DNA of 64,000 bases from Bacillus cytotoxicus (GCF_023715645.1 NZ_JAMBOP010000011.1:1-64000); one strand, 5' to 3'. Counted from the first letter of the stretch, positions 12,058 to 21,823 are shown. Made by a program: numbers and translations. Notes: a model not told the origin generated them from the sequence alone.

Positions 12058-12112
12058 TGTGGATAAAAAATCGCACTAAACTTATACACAGTGGATAAGT
12101 TTAGTGCGATTT
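12058..12112. promoter_or_regulatory. DnaA-box cluster with 18-bp inverted repeat upstream of mnmE
   Basis: A perfect box TGTGGATAA (12058-12066), a second consensus box TTATACACA (12082-12090) and a one-mismatch box AGTGGATAA (12090-12098) lie at or beside a perfect 18-bp inverted repeat (12068-12085 with 12095-12112). There is no T tract, so it is not a terminator. The jag-mnmE gap is a known DnaA-binding region in B. subtilis. Confidence 0.7.
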
Positions 12113-12238
12113 AGGTGGGGACATAATAAAATAAGTTATTATTCTTTTTTACGCAGTTTCGTTATGGTATCCTAATAATTTAGTGAAAGAAAAAATCGTG
12201 TTGAAATATAGAGAAATAAGCAAGTGAGGTGAAAGAAC

Positions 12239-13615
12239 ATGGAATTTGATACAATTGCTGCGATTTCCACAGCTCTTGGGGAAGGTGCAATTGCCATTGT
12301 TCGAGTAAGTGGAGATGATGCGGTAGAAAAGGTAAACCGTATTTTTAAAGGAAAAGATTTAACGACAGTTCCATCTCATACAATTCAGTATGGACATATA
12401 GTGGATTTAGATACAAATAAAGTGATTGAAGAAGTTATGGTTTCAATTATGCGGGCACCAAAGACATTTACGCGTGAAGATATTGTTGAGGTAAATTGTC
12501 ATGGTGGCCTTGTTTCTGTAAATAAAGTATTACAGCTTATTTTATCACAAGGTGTTCGCTTGGCAGAGCCTGGAGAATTTACAAAGCGTGCTTTTCTAAA
12601 TGGGCGTATTGACTTATCGCAAGCAGAAGCTGTTATGGATTTAATTCGCGCTAAAACAGATCGTGCAATGAATGTTGCGATTAATCAAATGGAAGGGCGA
12701 TTATCAAAATTAATTGGTCGTTTGCGACAAGAAATTTTGGAAACGTTAGCTCATGTAGAAGTAAACATTGATTATCCGGAATACGATGACGTAGAAGAAA
12801 TGACGCATAGTGTTTTAATTGAGAAGGCAACTTATGTCAAATCAGAAATAGAAAAGTTGTTACAAACTTCAAAGCAAGGGAAGATTTTGCGTGAAGGAAT
12901 TGCAACGGCTATTATCGGAAGACCGAATGTTGGAAAGTCATCGCTATTAAATAGCCTTGTACAGGAAAAGAAAGCAATTGTAACAGATATAGCAGGAACA
13001 ACTCGAGATGTTATTGAAGAATATGTGAACGTGCGCGGTGTACCACTTAAACTGATTGATACAGCTGGTATTCGCGAGACAGAGGATATTGTAGAACAAA
13101 TTGGTGTCGAACGCTCAAAAGAGATGATGAATAAGGCAGATTTAGTTCTTCTTGTTGTAAATTATAGCGAAGCGTTAACAAGCGAAGATGAGGAGTTATT
13201 CCGAGCGGTACAAGGAAAAGACTTTATCGTCATTGTAAATAAAACAGATTTACCAAAGCAAATTGATATGGAGCATGTTGCAAAATTGGCTGGTTCAGCT
13301 CGTGTTATTACAACGGCTTTACTTGAAGAGAAAGGTGTAGATGAACTAGAAAAGGCGATTGCTGATCTCTTCTTTGAAGGAGCAATTGAAGCGACTGATA
13401 TGACATATGTATCGAATGCTCGTCACATTGGTTTATTAACACAAGCGGAAAAGACGATCGGTGATGCAATTGCGGCTATCCATAGCGGGGTGCCAATCGA
13501 TATGGTCCAGATTGATTTAACAAGAACGTGGGAAATACTCGGTGAAATTACGGGAGACACTGTACACGAAAGCTTAATTGATCAGTTATTCTCTCAATTT
13601 TGTTTAGGAAAGTAA
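12239..13615 (+). CDS. mnmE: tRNA modification GTPase MnmE
   Basis: Together with MnmG forms carboxymethylaminomethyl-type groups on U34 of several tRNAs. The 458 residues comprise an N-terminal folate-binding domain, a helical domain and a G domain with [13 protein letters not shown] near 225, [10 protein letters not shown] and NKTD. The C-terminus is FCLGK with the conserved Cys455. It is followed after 19 bases by mnmG in the same operon. Confidence 0.98.
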   Translation: MEFDTIAAISTALGEGAIAIVRVSGDDAVEKVNRIFKGKDLTTVPSHTIQYGHIVDLDTNKVIEEVMVSIMRAPKTFTREDIVEVNCHGGLVSVNKVLQLILSQGVRLAEPGEFTKRAFLNGRIDLSQAEAVMDLIRAKTDRAMNVAINQMEGRLSKLIGRLRQEILETLAHVEVNIDYPEYDDVEEMTHSVLIEKATYVKSEIEKLLQTSKQGKILREGIATAIIGRPNVGKSSLLNSLVQEKKAIVTDIAGTTRDVIEEYVNVRGVPLKLIDTAGIRETEDIVEQIGVERSKEMMNKADLVLLVVNYSEALTSEDEELFRAVQGKDFIVIVNKTDLPKQIDMEHVAKLAGSARVITTALLEEKGVDELEKAIADLFFEGAIEATDMTYVSNARHIGLLTQAEKTIGDAIAAIHSGVPIDMVQIDLTRTWEILGEITGDTVHESLIDQLFSQFCLGK

Positions 13616-13634
13616 TTGTAAGGAGGAATGGAAA

Positions 13635-15524
13635 GTGGGATACAACGCTGGTTCTTATGATGTGATTGTAATCGGTGCGGGCCATGCAGGATGTGAAGCT
13701 GGTTTAGCAGCAGCTCGTATGGGGGCAAAAACATTAATGTTAACAATTAACTTAGATATGGTCGCGTTTATGCCGTGTAACCCTTCAGTTGGTGGACCTG
13801 CAAAGGGAATTGTTGTTCGCGAAATTGATGCGCTTGGTGGCGAAATGGGAAGAAATATTGATAAAACACATATTCAAATGCGTATGTTAAACACAGGGAA
13901 AGGCCCAGCGGTACGTGCACTACGTGCCCAAGCAGATAAATTTGCGTATCAGCATGAACTGAAAAAGACAATCGAAGAAACGCCAAATTTAACATTGTGT
14001 CAAGCACTGGTTGAACGCTTAGTTGTGGAAGATGGTGTATGTAAAGGTGTTGTTACACAGACTGGAGCAGAATATACAGCGAAAACAGTTGTTATTACAA
14101 CTGGTACGTTTTTACGCGGTGAAATTATCGTTGGGAATTTAAAATATTCAAGCGGTCCAAATAACCAACAACCATCTGTGAAACTATCGGAGCATTTAGA
14201 AGAGCTTGGGTTTGAACTAGTTCGTTTTAAAACAGGTACACCTCCACGTGTAGATAGTCGTACAATTGATTATAGCAAAACAGAAATTCAGCCAGGTGAT
14301 GATACACCGCGTGCATTTTCTTTTGAAACAACGAAGTTCATCATGGATCAAATTCCATGTTGGTTAACATATACAAGTGAAGAAACGCATCGTTTAATCG
14401 ATGGAAACTTGCATCGTTCTGCTATGTATTCTGGCATGATCAAAGGAACAGGCCCAAGGTACTGTCCATCTATTGAAGATAAGGTTGTTCGTTTCCACGA
14501 TAAGCCGCGTCATCAAATTTTCTTAGAGCCAGAAGGCCGTAATACACAAGAAGTATACGTACAAGGTTTATCAACAAGTTTACCAGAAGATGTGCAACGT
14601 GAGATGTTAAAGACTATTCCTGGCCTAGAGAACGTAGAAATGATGCGCACAGGATATGCAATTGAATATGATGCAATTGTACCAACGCAGCTTTGGCCAA
14701 CACTTGAAACAAAGAAAATACAAAATTTATATACAGCGGGTCAAATTAATGGAACATCTGGTTATGAGGAAGCGGCAGGACAAGGTTTAATGGCCGGTAT
14801 TAACGCTGCATGTCGTTCATTAGGTAAAAAAGAAGTGATTTTAAATCGTTCAGATGCATACATTGGTGTTTTAATCGATGATTTAGTTACAAAAGGTACA
14901 AATGAGCCATATCGCTTATTAACATCCCGTGCAGAATATCGATTATTACTACGTCATGACAATGCGGACCTGCGTTTAACAGAGATTGGGCATGAAATTG
15001 GGTTGATTCCAGAAGAACGATATGAACGTTTTACAGCAAAGAAAGAGAAAATCGAAAAAGAAAAAGACCGTTTAGCAAGTAGTATTATTAAGCCGCGTCC
15101 TGAAGTACAAGAGCTCATCCGAGGAGCTGGCGGAAGTGAACTCAAGGATGGTATACGTGCGAGTGATTTATTACGCCGTCCAGAAATGACATATGAGCAC
15201 ATTCATCTTCTTGCTCCAAGTGAAATAGAAGTTAGTGATGAAGTAGCAGAGCAAGTCGAGATTCAGCTTAAATATGAAGGATATATTGAAAAATCTTTAC
15301 AACAAGTAGAACGTATGAAACGTATGGAAAGCAAAAAGATTCCGGTTGATATTGATTACGATGCAATTTCTGGAATAGCTTCTGAAGCACGTCAAAAATT
15401 AAAAGATGTCCGTCCGCTATCTATGGGGCAAGCATCTCGTATTTCTGGGGTAAATCCAGCTGATATTTCCATTTTACTTGTGTATATAGAACAAGGAAAA
15501 ATTGCACGAGTATCGAACCAATAA
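13635..15524 (+). CDS. mnmG: tRNA uridine 5-carboxymethylaminomethyl modification enzyme MnmG
   Basis: The FAD-dependent partner of MnmE in tRNA wobble uridine modification. The 629-residue protein starts at GTG after AAGGAGGAATGG. A dinucleotide-binding motif [12 protein letters not shown] lies near the N-terminus. Family signatures [12 protein letters not shown] and [19 protein letters not shown] are present. The C-terminal helical domain ends in the expected family pattern. Length is normal. Confidence 0.98.
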   Translation: MGYNAGSYDVIVIGAGHAGCEAGLAAARMGAKTLMLTINLDMVAFMPCNPSVGGPAKGIVVREIDALGGEMGRNIDKTHIQMRMLNTGKGPAVRALRAQADKFAYQHELKKTIEETPNLTLCQALVERLVVEDGVCKGVVTQTGAEYTAKTVVITTGTFLRGEIIVGNLKYSSGPNNQQPSVKLSEHLEELGFELVRFKTGTPPRVDSRTIDYSKTEIQPGDDTPRAFSFETTKFIMDQIPCWLTYTSEETHRLIDGNLHRSAMYSGMIKGTGPRYCPSIEDKVVRFHDKPRHQIFLEPEGRNTQEVYVQGLSTSLPEDVQREMLKTIPGLENVEMMRTGYAIEYDAIVPTQLWPTLETKKIQNLYTAGQINGTSGYEEAAGQGLMAGINAACRSLGKKEVILNRSDAYIGVLIDDLVTKGTNEPYRLLTSRAEYRLLLRHDNADLRLTEIGHEIGLIPEERYERFTAKKEKIEKEKDRLASSIIKPRPEVQELIRGAGGSELKDGIRASDLLRRPEMTYEHIHLLAPSEIEVSDEVAEQVEIQLKYEGYIEKSLQQVERMKRMESKKIPVDIDYDAISGIASEARQKLKDVRPLSMGQASRISGVNPADISILLVYIEQGKIARVSNQ

Positions 15525-15545
15525 ATAGTTAGGAGATATAGCGAG

Positions 15546-16265
15546 ATGAATATAGAACAATTTCAATCTATGCTAGTAGAAAGAGGGATTACTCTTTCTG
15601 CTAGGCAGTTAGAACAATTTGAAGTCTATTTTGAGACATTAGTTGAATGGAATGAAAAAATGAACTTAACTGCAATTACAGAGAAGGAAGACGTGTATTT
15701 AAAACACTTTTTTGATTCTATTACAGCTGCTTTTTATTATGATTTTTCAAAACCGTTTTCTATTTGTGATGTTGGCGCAGGGGCGGGGTTCCCAAGCATT
15801 CCATTAAAAATATGTTTTCCAAATTTAAAAATTACAATTGTCGATTCTTTGCAAAAACGTATTACGTTTTTAAATCATTTAGCAACAAAATTAGAATTAC
15901 AAGACGTAGCATTTTGTCATGATCGTGCGGAAACATTCGGACAAAAAGAAGGAATACGTGAATCTTTTGATATTGTAATGGCACGCGCCGTTGCTCGCCT
16001 TTCTGTCTTAAGTGAATTGTGCTTACCGCTTGCGAAAGTAGGGGGAACATTTATTGCAATGAAAGGTGCAGCTGCAAACGAAGAAATTGAAAATGGTAAA
16101 TATGCTTTACAAGCACTTGGTGGTGAATTAAAAGGGATGTCTACGTTCCAATTACCATTCGAGGAAAGCGAACGTAACATTTTATTGATTGAGAAAAAGA
16201 GAAAAACGCCAAAGAAATATCCGCGTAAGCCAGGAACACCGAATAAATTACCTATTGAAAAATAA
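15546..16265 (+). CDS. rsmG: 16S rRNA m7G527 methyltransferase RsmG
   Basis: SAM-dependent methylation of G527 in 16S rRNA, whose loss gives low-level streptomycin resistance. The 239 residues include the SAM motif [16 protein letters not shown] near 75-90 and the downstream [12 protein letters not shown] lysine-rich tail ([17 protein letters not shown]) is typical. An AGGAGATA site precedes the ATG. It is last of the mnmE-mnmG-rsmG group and is followed by two tandem repeats rather than directly by noc. Confidence 0.97.
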   Translation: MNIEQFQSMLVERGITLSARQLEQFEVYFETLVEWNEKMNLTAITEKEDVYLKHFFDSITAAFYYDFSKPFSICDVGAGAGFPSIPLKICFPNLKITIVDSLQKRITFLNHLATKLELQDVAFCHDRAETFGQKEGIRESFDIVMARAVARLSVLSELCLPLAKVGGTFIAMKGAAANEEIENGKYALQALGGELKGMSTFQLPFEESERNILLIEKKRKTPKKYPRKPGTPNKLPIEK

Positions 16266-16315
16266 ATCTTATTAGACGTAAGATTAAGTTATATATTAGT
16301 AAGCTTGTTTATTAG

Positions 16316-16427
16316 CACCGATGTTTAGTTGAACGAATCGAGCTTCTACAGGCAGTTATCCACCACCTATTTTTTTAGATTTCTTACAATATTGAGGCGT
16401 GGGCTTACTACCCGTTAGAGCGAAAGA
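16316..16427 (+). repeat. Repeat family A, copy 2 (degenerate)
   Basis: TTTAGTTGAACGAATCGAGC, CAGGCAGTTATCC, a decayed hairpin 2 (CCACCACCT ... AGGCGTGGG) and TACTACCCGTTAGAGCG follow the family order. Hairpin 1 is missing. Confidence 0.65.
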
Positions 16428-16557
16428 AATAAAGTGAAACTTTGATTAGTAGGGATGCTGAACCTCTTACTAATCGCTCGTTCAACAAATTGGGTTTTTG
16501 TGGACAGTTTATCTCTATCTGCCGGGATATTACTGCCCGTTACTGCGAGATAAGAAC
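16428..16557 (+). repeat. Repeat family A, copy 3
   Basis: Begins with AATAAAGTGAAACTTT, then hairpin 1 GATTAGTA (16444-16451) with TACTAATC (16468-16475). The GTTCAAC linker, GGACAGTTTATC and a shortened hairpin 2 (TATCTC / GGGATA) follow, then TTACTGCCCGTTACTGCG. It stands head-to-tail with copy 2. Confidence 0.75.
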
Positions 16558-16562
16558 GTAAA

Positions 16563-16578
16563 TGTTTCACATGGAACA
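16563..16578. promoter_or_regulatory. Imperfect parS-like site upstream of noc
   Basis: TGTTTCACATGGAACA differs from parS TGTTTCACGTGAAACA at two positions that break the palindrome. It lies about 45 bases before the noc start. It could be a weak ParB site or a decayed one. Confidence 0.4.
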
Positions 16579-16623
16579 TTTTTGTATAGAGTATTCAATA
16601 GGATTCAAGGTGGTGGAATATGT

Positions 16624-17472
16624 ATGAAAAACGCATTTTCTCGTTTATTTGGCTTTGGAGATAAAGAGGCTGAATTAGCACTACAAGAAGAAAGCCATGA
16701 AGAAATTAAACAAATTTCGTTAGCAAATATCGTCCCCAATCGTTATCAGCCACGGACAGTTTTTGATGATGCTCGTATTGAAGAGCTTGCTCTTACGATT
16801 CATACACATGGATTAATCCAACCAATTGTTGTTAGGCAGTATGAAGAGGATAAATATGAGATTATCGCTGGTGAACGACGTTTTCGTGCTGCTACAAAAT
16901 TAGGTTGGGAAACTGTTCCGGCTATTATAAAAAATTTGAACGATACCGAGACTGCTTCTGTTGCTTTAATTGAAAACTTGCAACGAGAGGAACTTACAGC
17001 AATTGAAGAAGCTGTTGCTTATCAAAAGTTAATTGAATTACATAATTTAACGCAAGAAGCACTAGCTCAGCGACTAGGTAAAGGACAATCTACAATTGCG
17101 AATAAGTTGAGACTATTAAAGTTACCTGAAGAGATTAAACAAGCCCTATTAGAGAAGCGTATTACAGAACGTCATGCTCGTGCTCTTATTCCACTTAAAA
17201 ATGAAGAGGTTCAATTAAAGATTTTACAAGAAATCATTGAAAAGCAATTGAATGTGAAGCAAACAGAAGATAGAATTGCTAAATTGTTAGAAGAGACGAA
17301 ACCGAAACGAAAAGCAAAACAAAAAGCAGTAAGTCGCGATATGCGTATTGCAATGAATACGATTCGTCAATCTTTACAAATGGTTGCGAATAGTGGCTTA
17401 AATGTGAATTCAGAAGAAGAAGAATTTGATGAATACTATCAAATTACAATTAAAATTCCCAAAAAGAAGTAA
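16624..17472 (+). CDS. noc: Nucleoid occlusion protein Noc
   Basis: A ParB-family CTPase that binds dispersed sites, associates with the membrane and blocks FtsZ ring assembly over the nucleoid. The 282-residue protein starts [15 protein letters not shown], an amphipathic helix known to target Noc to membrane. This supports the ATG at 16624 over upstream in-frame codons. The CTP-binding motif [22 protein letters not shown] and a helix-turn-helix [22 protein letters not shown] are present. It sits just upstream of its paralogue pair parA-parB. Confidence 0.96.
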   Translation: MKNAFSRLFGFGDKEAELALQEESHEEIKQISLANIVPNRYQPRTVFDDARIEELALTIHTHGLIQPIVVRQYEEDKYEIIAGERRFRAATKLGWETVPAIIKNLNDTETASVALIENLQREELTAIEEAVAYQKLIELHNLTQEALAQRLGKGQSTIANKLRLLKLPEEIKQALLEKRITERHARALIPLKNEEVQLKILQEIIEKQLNVKQTEDRIAKLLEETKPKRKAKQKAVSRDMRIAMNTIRQSLQMVANSGLNVNSEEEEFDEYYQITIKIPKKK

Positions 17473-17481
17473 GAAAGTAGA

Positions 17482-17515
17482 AAGGCCTCAAACCATCGGT
17501 AGGGGGTCTTTTTGT
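17482..17515 (+). terminator. Probable noc terminator
   Basis: AAGGCCTC / GGGGTCTT pairs over eight positions with two G-U pairs and is followed by TTTG. Moderate quality. Confidence 0.5.
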
Positions 17516-17554
17516 TTTGTCATGTATTTGAAAATGACACCCCCTCTTTTTTTA

Positions 17555-17727
17555 GCTGGGCGAGAGCATCTGGCCATGAGTAGAAGCGGTCAGAGTCTTT
17601 TTCTGCCACGTGCGAAGTTCAAACAAAGAAGCAAGGTGAGAGACAACTTCCCATAAGAACCCGATTGGTGAGAGCTTTCCATCAGCGGGGGATAAAGCAT
17701 CCCGCTGATGGAAGTTTCACTTTATAA
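17555..17727 (-). repeat. Composite repeat: family B joined to family A (copy 4)
   Basis: The left part (about 17555-17617) is family B in reverse orientation (GGGCGAGAGCATCTGGCCATG, TTTTTCTGCCACGTGC). The right part is family A in reverse: CAAAGAAGCAAGGTGAGAG, CCCGATTGGT, a perfect 11-bp hairpin 1 (CCATCAGCGGG / CCCGCTGATGG) and the end module GAAGTTTCACTTTATA. Family B joins where the hairpin 2 loop of family A would be. It fills most of the noc-parA gap (17473-17876). No gene is seen there. Confidence 0.7.
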
Positions 17728-17876
17728 GTACTATATTTTCTTTTAAAATTAAGAAGGAGTTTGTAAAAAAATTTTGAAGTTTAATATATAGAGGCAAAAG
17801 AAGAGTGATTGTTTCATGTTAAAATGAAAATAATCATTTGTAGAAAAAGAGATAAAGGTTGAAAGTAGGTGACATC

Positions 17877-18638
17877 ATGGGAAAAATCATTGCCATTGCT
17901 AATCAAAAAGGTGGGGTTGGAAAGACAACAACATCAGTAAATTTAGGAGCTGGATTGGCGCAAGTAGGAAAAAAAGTACTTCTTGTTGATATTGATGCAC
18001 AGGGGAATGCAACGACAGGAGTCGGAATTGAAAAATCAGATTTAAATGAATGTATTTATAATGTGCTTGTAGAAGACATGGACGTTCGTGTTGTTATACA
18101 GCGAACAGCAACTGAGAATTTAGATGTACTCCCTGCTACCATTCAACTAGCAGGAGCCGAGATAGAACTTGTACCGACTATTTCCCGGGAAGTTCGCCTG
18201 CAGCGTGCGCTGCAGCCAATTCGTGATGAATATGATTATATTATTATTGATTGTCCCCCATCTTTAGGTTTATTAACCATTAATGCATTAACTGCTGCAG
18301 ATTCTGTTATTATTCCTGTTCAATGTGAGTACTATGCTTTGGAGGGATTAAGTCAATTATTAAATACAGTTCGCCTTGTACAAAAGCATTTAAACAAAAA
18401 TTTAGCAATTCAAGGTGTTTTACTAACAATGTTAGACGCTCGTACAAATTTAGGACTACAGGTAATTGATGAAGTGAAGAAATACTTCCGAGATAAAGTA
18501 TACAGATCGATTATTCCACGTAATGTACGTTTAAGTGAAGCACCAAGTCATGGAAAACCAATTATGATGTATGATGCTAAGTCAAGGGGGGCAGAAGTGT
18601 ATTTAGATTTAGCAAAGGAAGTGATTGCAGGTGGCTAA
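17877..18638 (+). CDS. parA: Chromosome partitioning ATPase ParA (Soj)
   Basis: A Walker-type ATPase that works with ParB/parS in origin segregation and, in Bacillus, controls DnaA. The 253-residue protein begins MGKIIAIANQKGGVGKTTTS with a deviant Walker A. IDCPPSLGLLTINALTAAD is the switch II region. The ATG at 17877 follows GTAGGTGA. An earlier in-frame codon would place the ribosome site inside the gene. It overlaps parB by eight bases. A Noc-type binding sequence lies within it. Confidence 0.97.
   Translation: MGKIIAIANQKGGVGKTTTSVNLGAGLAQVGKKVLLVDIDAQGNATTGVGIEKSDLNECIYNVLVEDMDVRVVIQRTATENLDVLPATIQLAGAEIELVPTISREVRLQRALQPIRDEYDYIIIDCPPSLGLLTINALTAADSVIIPVQCEYYALEGLSQLLNTVRLVQKHLNKNLAIQGVLLTMLDARTNLGLQVIDEVKKYFRDKVYRSIIPRNVRLSEAPSHGKPIMMYDAKSRGAEVYLDLAKEVIAGG
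18180..18193. promoter_or_regulatory. Candidate Noc-binding sequence inside parA
   Basis: ATTTCCCGGGAAGT matches the published Noc consensus ATTTCCCGGGAAAT in 13 of 14 positions. I saw no other match as good in the window. Confidence 0.5.
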
Positions 18639-19479
18639 AGGACTAGGAAGAGGAATTAATGCGTTTTTTCCAGATTTAGATGTGAAAGAGGGAGAAACAA
18701 TTCAAGAATTGCAGGTAAATCAATTACGTCCTAACCCATATCAGCCGCGTAAATATTTTCATAATGAAACAATTCAAGAATTAGCTTTATCCATTAAAGA
18801 ACATGGGATTTTACAACCTCTTATCGTTCGAAAAAGTATTAAGGGATTTGAAATCGTTGCAGGAGAACGGAGATTTCGTGCTGCAAAAGAAGCAAATCTT
18901 AAAACAGTTCCTGCCGTTGTTCGAGAGTTAAATGATCAACAAATGATGGAGTTTTCGTTACTAGAGAATTTGCAACGTGAAGATTTATCGCCTATTGAAG
19001 AAGCATTAGCTTATCAAATGCTCATGGAAGAGCTTAAGGTAACACAAGAACAGTTAGCAAAGCGCCTTGGAAAAAGCAGACCGCATATTGCAAACCACAT
19101 TCGTTTACTTTCTCTCCCACCATTCGTACAGGACATGATTGCCAATGGAAGCATTTCCATGGGACATGGACGAACACTACTTGCATTAAAAGATAAAACA
19201 AAAATCAATAGTTTATTACAACGAATTAAAGAAGAAGGATTAAATGTTCGTCAGTTGGAACAAATTATTCAGCAGATGAATGAATATGTTTCACGTGAAA
19301 CAAAGAAACAAAAACCACAAAAAAATATCTTTTTTGAGGAACAAGAAACGGTGTTACGAGACCGATTTGGAACATCTGTAAAAATTAAGGGAACAAAACA
19401 AGAAAAAGGAAAAATTGAAATTCAATTTTTCAATAAAGATGATTTGCAACGTATTTTAGAACTTTTAGCGGGAGAATGA
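18631..19479 (+). CDS. parB: Chromosome partitioning protein ParB (Spo0J)
   Basis: A CTP-dependent DNA clamp that loads at parS, spreads, recruits SMC and stimulates Soj. The 282-residue protein uses GTG at 18631 to give MAKGLGRGINAFFPD. A TTG two codons upstream is less likely. The CTP motif [25 protein letters not shown] and helix-turn-helix TQEQLAKRLGKSRPHIA are clear. The gene contains a perfect parS site, as in B. subtilis. A terminator follows. Confidence 0.97.
   Translation: MAKGLGRGINAFFPDLDVKEGETIQELQVNQLRPNPYQPRKYFHNETIQELALSIKEHGILQPLIVRKSIKGFEIVAGERRFRAAKEANLKTVPAVVRELNDQQMMEFSLLENLQREDLSPIEEALAYQMLMEELKVTQEQLAKRLGKSRPHIANHIRLLSLPPFVQDMIANGSISMGHGRTLLALKDKTKINSLLQRIKEEGLNVRQLEQIIQQMNEYVSRETKKQKPQKNIFFEEQETVLRDRFGTSVKIKGTKQEKGKIEIQFFNKDDLQRILELLAGE
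19287..19302. promoter_or_regulatory. parS centromere site
   Basis: TGTTTCACGTGAAACA is a perfect 16-bp palindrome identical to the parS consensus. It lies inside parB at the same place as the main B. subtilis parS. Confidence 0.95.
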
Positions 19480-19483
19480 TAAA

Positions 19484-19522
19484 AAATAAACCATCTTCAG
19501 TTATAGATGGTTTATTTTTTTC
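19484..19522. terminator. Bidirectional terminator between parB and yyaC
   Basis: A 13-bp stem (19484-19496 with 19505-19517) with T tract on the plus strand and A/T-rich flank on the other. It sits between convergent genes, and the loop contains the yyaC stop codon. Confidence 0.85.
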
Positions 19523-20097
19523 ATTACCGCAATTTTTTTATCAGTTTCAATAATACTTTTTGCAATACCAGTAGCCATTTTCATAACAAGATTTAGTCTT
19601 GTATTTTGTAGTACAAAAAACTCCATAAATCCATTTAAATTTACAATGCCATGAATATGCATATCACCAATTGCAGGAAGTTTTTTATTCATAGCTGCTC
19701 CAGGTTTACTAGGACCTGTTCCAACTGTAATTGAACCAATATTCTGTGATTTTCCTAGACAAGCATCAATCGCAATGATAAAGGGGTTCACAAATGATTC
19801 TTGTATTTCTGTAATTGTTTCTTCCAAATTTAAAGCATGAACGGGTGATTCTAGTGTTCCGTATAAATGGAAACTTTGGATGTTATAATCCTGTAGTTTT
19901 GAGCCAACGAGAGGTCCTAATGCATCACCAGTTGAGCGATCTGTTCCAATACACAGTATGATAAGTGGAGAGTTTTGTTCGATTGGGAGATGAGAAAGTA
20001 GAAAATTACTAATTGTTTGATTACAATTTATATCATTATACATAATCTGTTGTGAATCTTTTCCGAAAAAAGGTAAACGAAAACTTCCGATATTCAC
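19501..20097 (-). CDS. yyaC: Spore protease-like protein YyaC
   Basis: A 198-residue member of the YyaC family (DUF1256), structurally related to the germination protease GPR and found in spore formers. Motifs ILCIGTDRSTGDALGPLVG, LYGTLESPVHALNL and AIDACLGK...GSITVGTGP...KPGAAM mark the family. The start is GTG at 20097 after AAGGATGG. It is the only minus-strand gene between the origin and 54 kb, a typical arrangement at this site. Substrate unknown. Confidence 0.92.
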   Translation of the reverse strand: MNIGSFRLPFFGKDSQQIMYNDINCNQTISNFLLSHLPIEQNSPLIILCIGTDRSTGDALGPLVGSKLQDYNIQSFHLYGTLESPVHALNLEETITEIQESFVNPFIIAIDACLGKSQNIGSITVGTGPSKPGAAMNKKLPAIGDMHIHGIVNLNGFMEFFVLQNTRLNLVMKMATGIAKSIIETDKKIAVMKKINHL

Positions 20098-20455
20098 GAA
20101 GCATCCATCCTTTAATAGAATTTAGTGTATTTCATATAAAGTGAAACTTCATTTGATGTTAGGGAATAACTTCATGTATTCCTGCTATGCAGATGTCGTT
20201 TTCTTATGGGGTAAGAGTGTTTTAAAAGATATGAGCACGAGAGGAGAACACTCTTGTATATAGATTTATAAAGTATAAAAAGCATGAAGTGTATCATATA
20301 GTTTGTAGAATACTAGTACTAGTATATAAAAAAATGTGTGATTTTATACCCTATGGAATGCGAAAATAAAAGCGTATGAAAGAACTTTTTTCGTAAAATA
20401 TAGGAGAAATTCTGTTACAATGAATAATGAATATGAGACAGAAAGGTAGGTCGCG
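20098..20455. other. yyaC-mscS intergenic region with family A end fragment and a hairpin
   Basis: ATAAAGTGAAACTTC and following bases (20135-20190) resemble the end module and hairpin 1 of repeat family A. A 9-bp stem AAGAGTGTT / AACACTCTT lies at 20213-20221 and 20247-20255. Promoters for yyaC (probably forespore type) and mscS must lie here, but I could not assign them with confidence. Confidence 0.4.
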
Positions 20456-21337
20456 ATGAAAGGACTTCACGACTTATATACAGATTTTGTAAATGGATTA
20501 TTGAATGCAGGGTTATGGGAGAAGATTGGCCTTGGTTTATTGAAAATTATACTTATTTTGCTTATTTCGAGTATAGTTATTCGAATTAGCAGAGTGATTA
20601 TCCGTAATGCTTTCAAAATAAAGGCCAAATCGCCAATTCAAATTTCTGAAAGACGAACGATGACAGTAGCGAAATTGTTAGAAAACATTTTAACATATGT
20701 TATCTTTTTTGTTGTAATAATTGCGATTTTAGGGGTATTTGGAATTGATACAAAAGGATTATTAGCTGGTGCAGGGGTTGTTGGTTTGGCGGTTGGTTTT
20801 GGTGCACAAAACTTAGTCAAAGATGTTATCACTGGATTCTTTATTTTATTAGAGGATCAATTTTCGGTAGGGGACTATGTACGCTTAGGACAATTTGAAG
20901 GAGTTATTCAAGAAATTGGCTTACGCACAACAAAAATGAAGAAATGGACAGGAGAAATTCATATTATTCCAAATGGAAGTATTAAGGAAGTAACAAATTT
21001 CTCTGTTAGTAATAGTGTTGCCTTTGTAGATGTAGCTATTTCATATGAAAGTGATATTGAACATGCAGAACAAGTTCTTGAAAAATTGCTAGATGAATTA
21101 CCAACAAGGTATGAGCAAATGGTTGCTCGTCCGCAATTATTAGGCATACAGAGTTTAGCGGCATCAGAGGTTGTTTTGAGGGTTACAGCTGAAGTAGAAC
21201 CAATGCAACATTTTGTGGTGGCGAGGGCGCTGCGTAAAGAAATTAAAAATCGTCTAGATTTACATGGGATTGAAATTCCATATCCGCGTATGGTTTTATA
21301 TAACCGTGAAGAGCTGATGAATGAAACGGTAAATTAG
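20456..21337 (+). CDS. Small-conductance mechanosensitive channel, MscS family
   Basis: A 293-residue inner membrane channel that opens on hypo-osmotic shock. Three membrane segments (about residues 25-45, 70-95, 100-120) are followed by the pore-lining/beta-domain signature VGLAVGFGAQNLVKDVITG and FFILLEDQFSVGDYV. A C-terminal alpha/beta domain ends VEIPYP-like (GIEIPYPRMVL). The family is clear. The exact B. subtilis orthologue is not, so no symbol is given. An AAAGGTAGG site precedes the ATG. Confidence 0.92.
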   Translation: MKGLHDLYTDFVNGLLNAGLWEKIGLGLLKIILILLISSIVIRISRVIIRNAFKIKAKSPIQISERRTMTVAKLLENILTYVIFFVVIIAILGVFGIDTKGLLAGAGVVGLAVGFGAQNLVKDVITGFFILLEDQFSVGDYVRLGQFEGVIQEIGLRTTKMKKWTGEIHIIPNGSIKEVTNFSVSNSVAFVDVAISYESDIEHAEQVLEKLLDELPTRYEQMVARPQLLGIQSLAASEVVLRVTAEVEPMQHFVVARALRKEIKNRLDLHGIEIPYPRMVLYNREELMNETVN

Positions 21338-21357
21338 CAGTGAGAGGAGTTTTGAGA

Positions 21358-21555
21358 ATGGAGCAAAAACAATATAACTTGCATGACATAGTGGAAATGA
21401 AGAAAGCTCATCCATGTGGTGAAAATCGTTGGAAGATTATCCGTATGGGAATGGACATCCGTATTAAGTGCGAGGGGTGTAACCATTCGGTATTAATTCC
21501 TCGAAGAGAATTTGATCGTAAGGTGAAGAAAATACTTGTAAAACATGAAGAATAG
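21358..21555 (+). CDS. DUF951 small protein (YyzM-like)
   Basis: A 65-residue cytoplasmic protein starting MEQKQYNLHD; the ATG at 21358 follows GAGAGGAG by eight bases. HPCGENRWKIIRMGMDIRIK and CEGCNHSVLIPRREF give three Cys and several His, suggesting a small metal- or nucleic-acid-binding fold, though this is inference. The family almost always lies between an mscS gene and ychF in Bacilli, as here. Function unknown. Confidence 0.9.
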   Translation: MEQKQYNLHDIVEMKKAHPCGENRWKIIRMGMDIRIKCEGCNHSVLIPRREFDRKVKKILVKHEE

Positions 21556-21566
21556 TTGAAATAGGA

Positions 21567-21596
21567 AACAGTGGCATTATTGCTGCTGTTTTTTTA
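21567..21596 (+). terminator. Terminator after the DUF951 gene
   Basis: Ten-pair stem with two G-U pairs (21567-21576 with 21581-21590), loop TTAT, then seven T. Confidence 0.7.
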
Positions 21597-21604
21597 TCAT
21601 ATCT

Positions 21605-21720
21605 GGCGAGAAACCCCTCACATCAAGCGTGAAACGGTAGTGGGGGTAGTTCAATTAGCAATTAATGGGCAGCGGCAAAGTTGTAGGAAATCCGCAGAGG
21701 ATAGAAGGGAGCGAAATGGT
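21605..21720. repeat. Possible worn family A remnant
   Basis: GTGGGGGTAGTTCAATTAGC and AATGGGCAG recall the GTTGAACCAATCGGGC and GGGCAG blocks of family A. The hairpins are no longer convincing. Confidence 0.3.
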
Positions 21721-21823
21721 CTGTAAAAGATTATTCACTTCACTTGATAAATTTGGATGAAGCTTGTCATTTTATTCTTTACTATCTATAATGATGGGAG
21801 ATTGAGTCATAGGAGTGAATTAT

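Noticed and set aside
16498-16623. N-terminal extension of noc by 42 codons
   Set aside because: It reads through family A copy 3 and the parS-like site; the shorter start gives the expected amphipathic N-terminus.
17426-17656. 76-codon open frame after noc
   Set aside because: It overlaps the noc end, the terminator and a composite repeat; no family resemblance.
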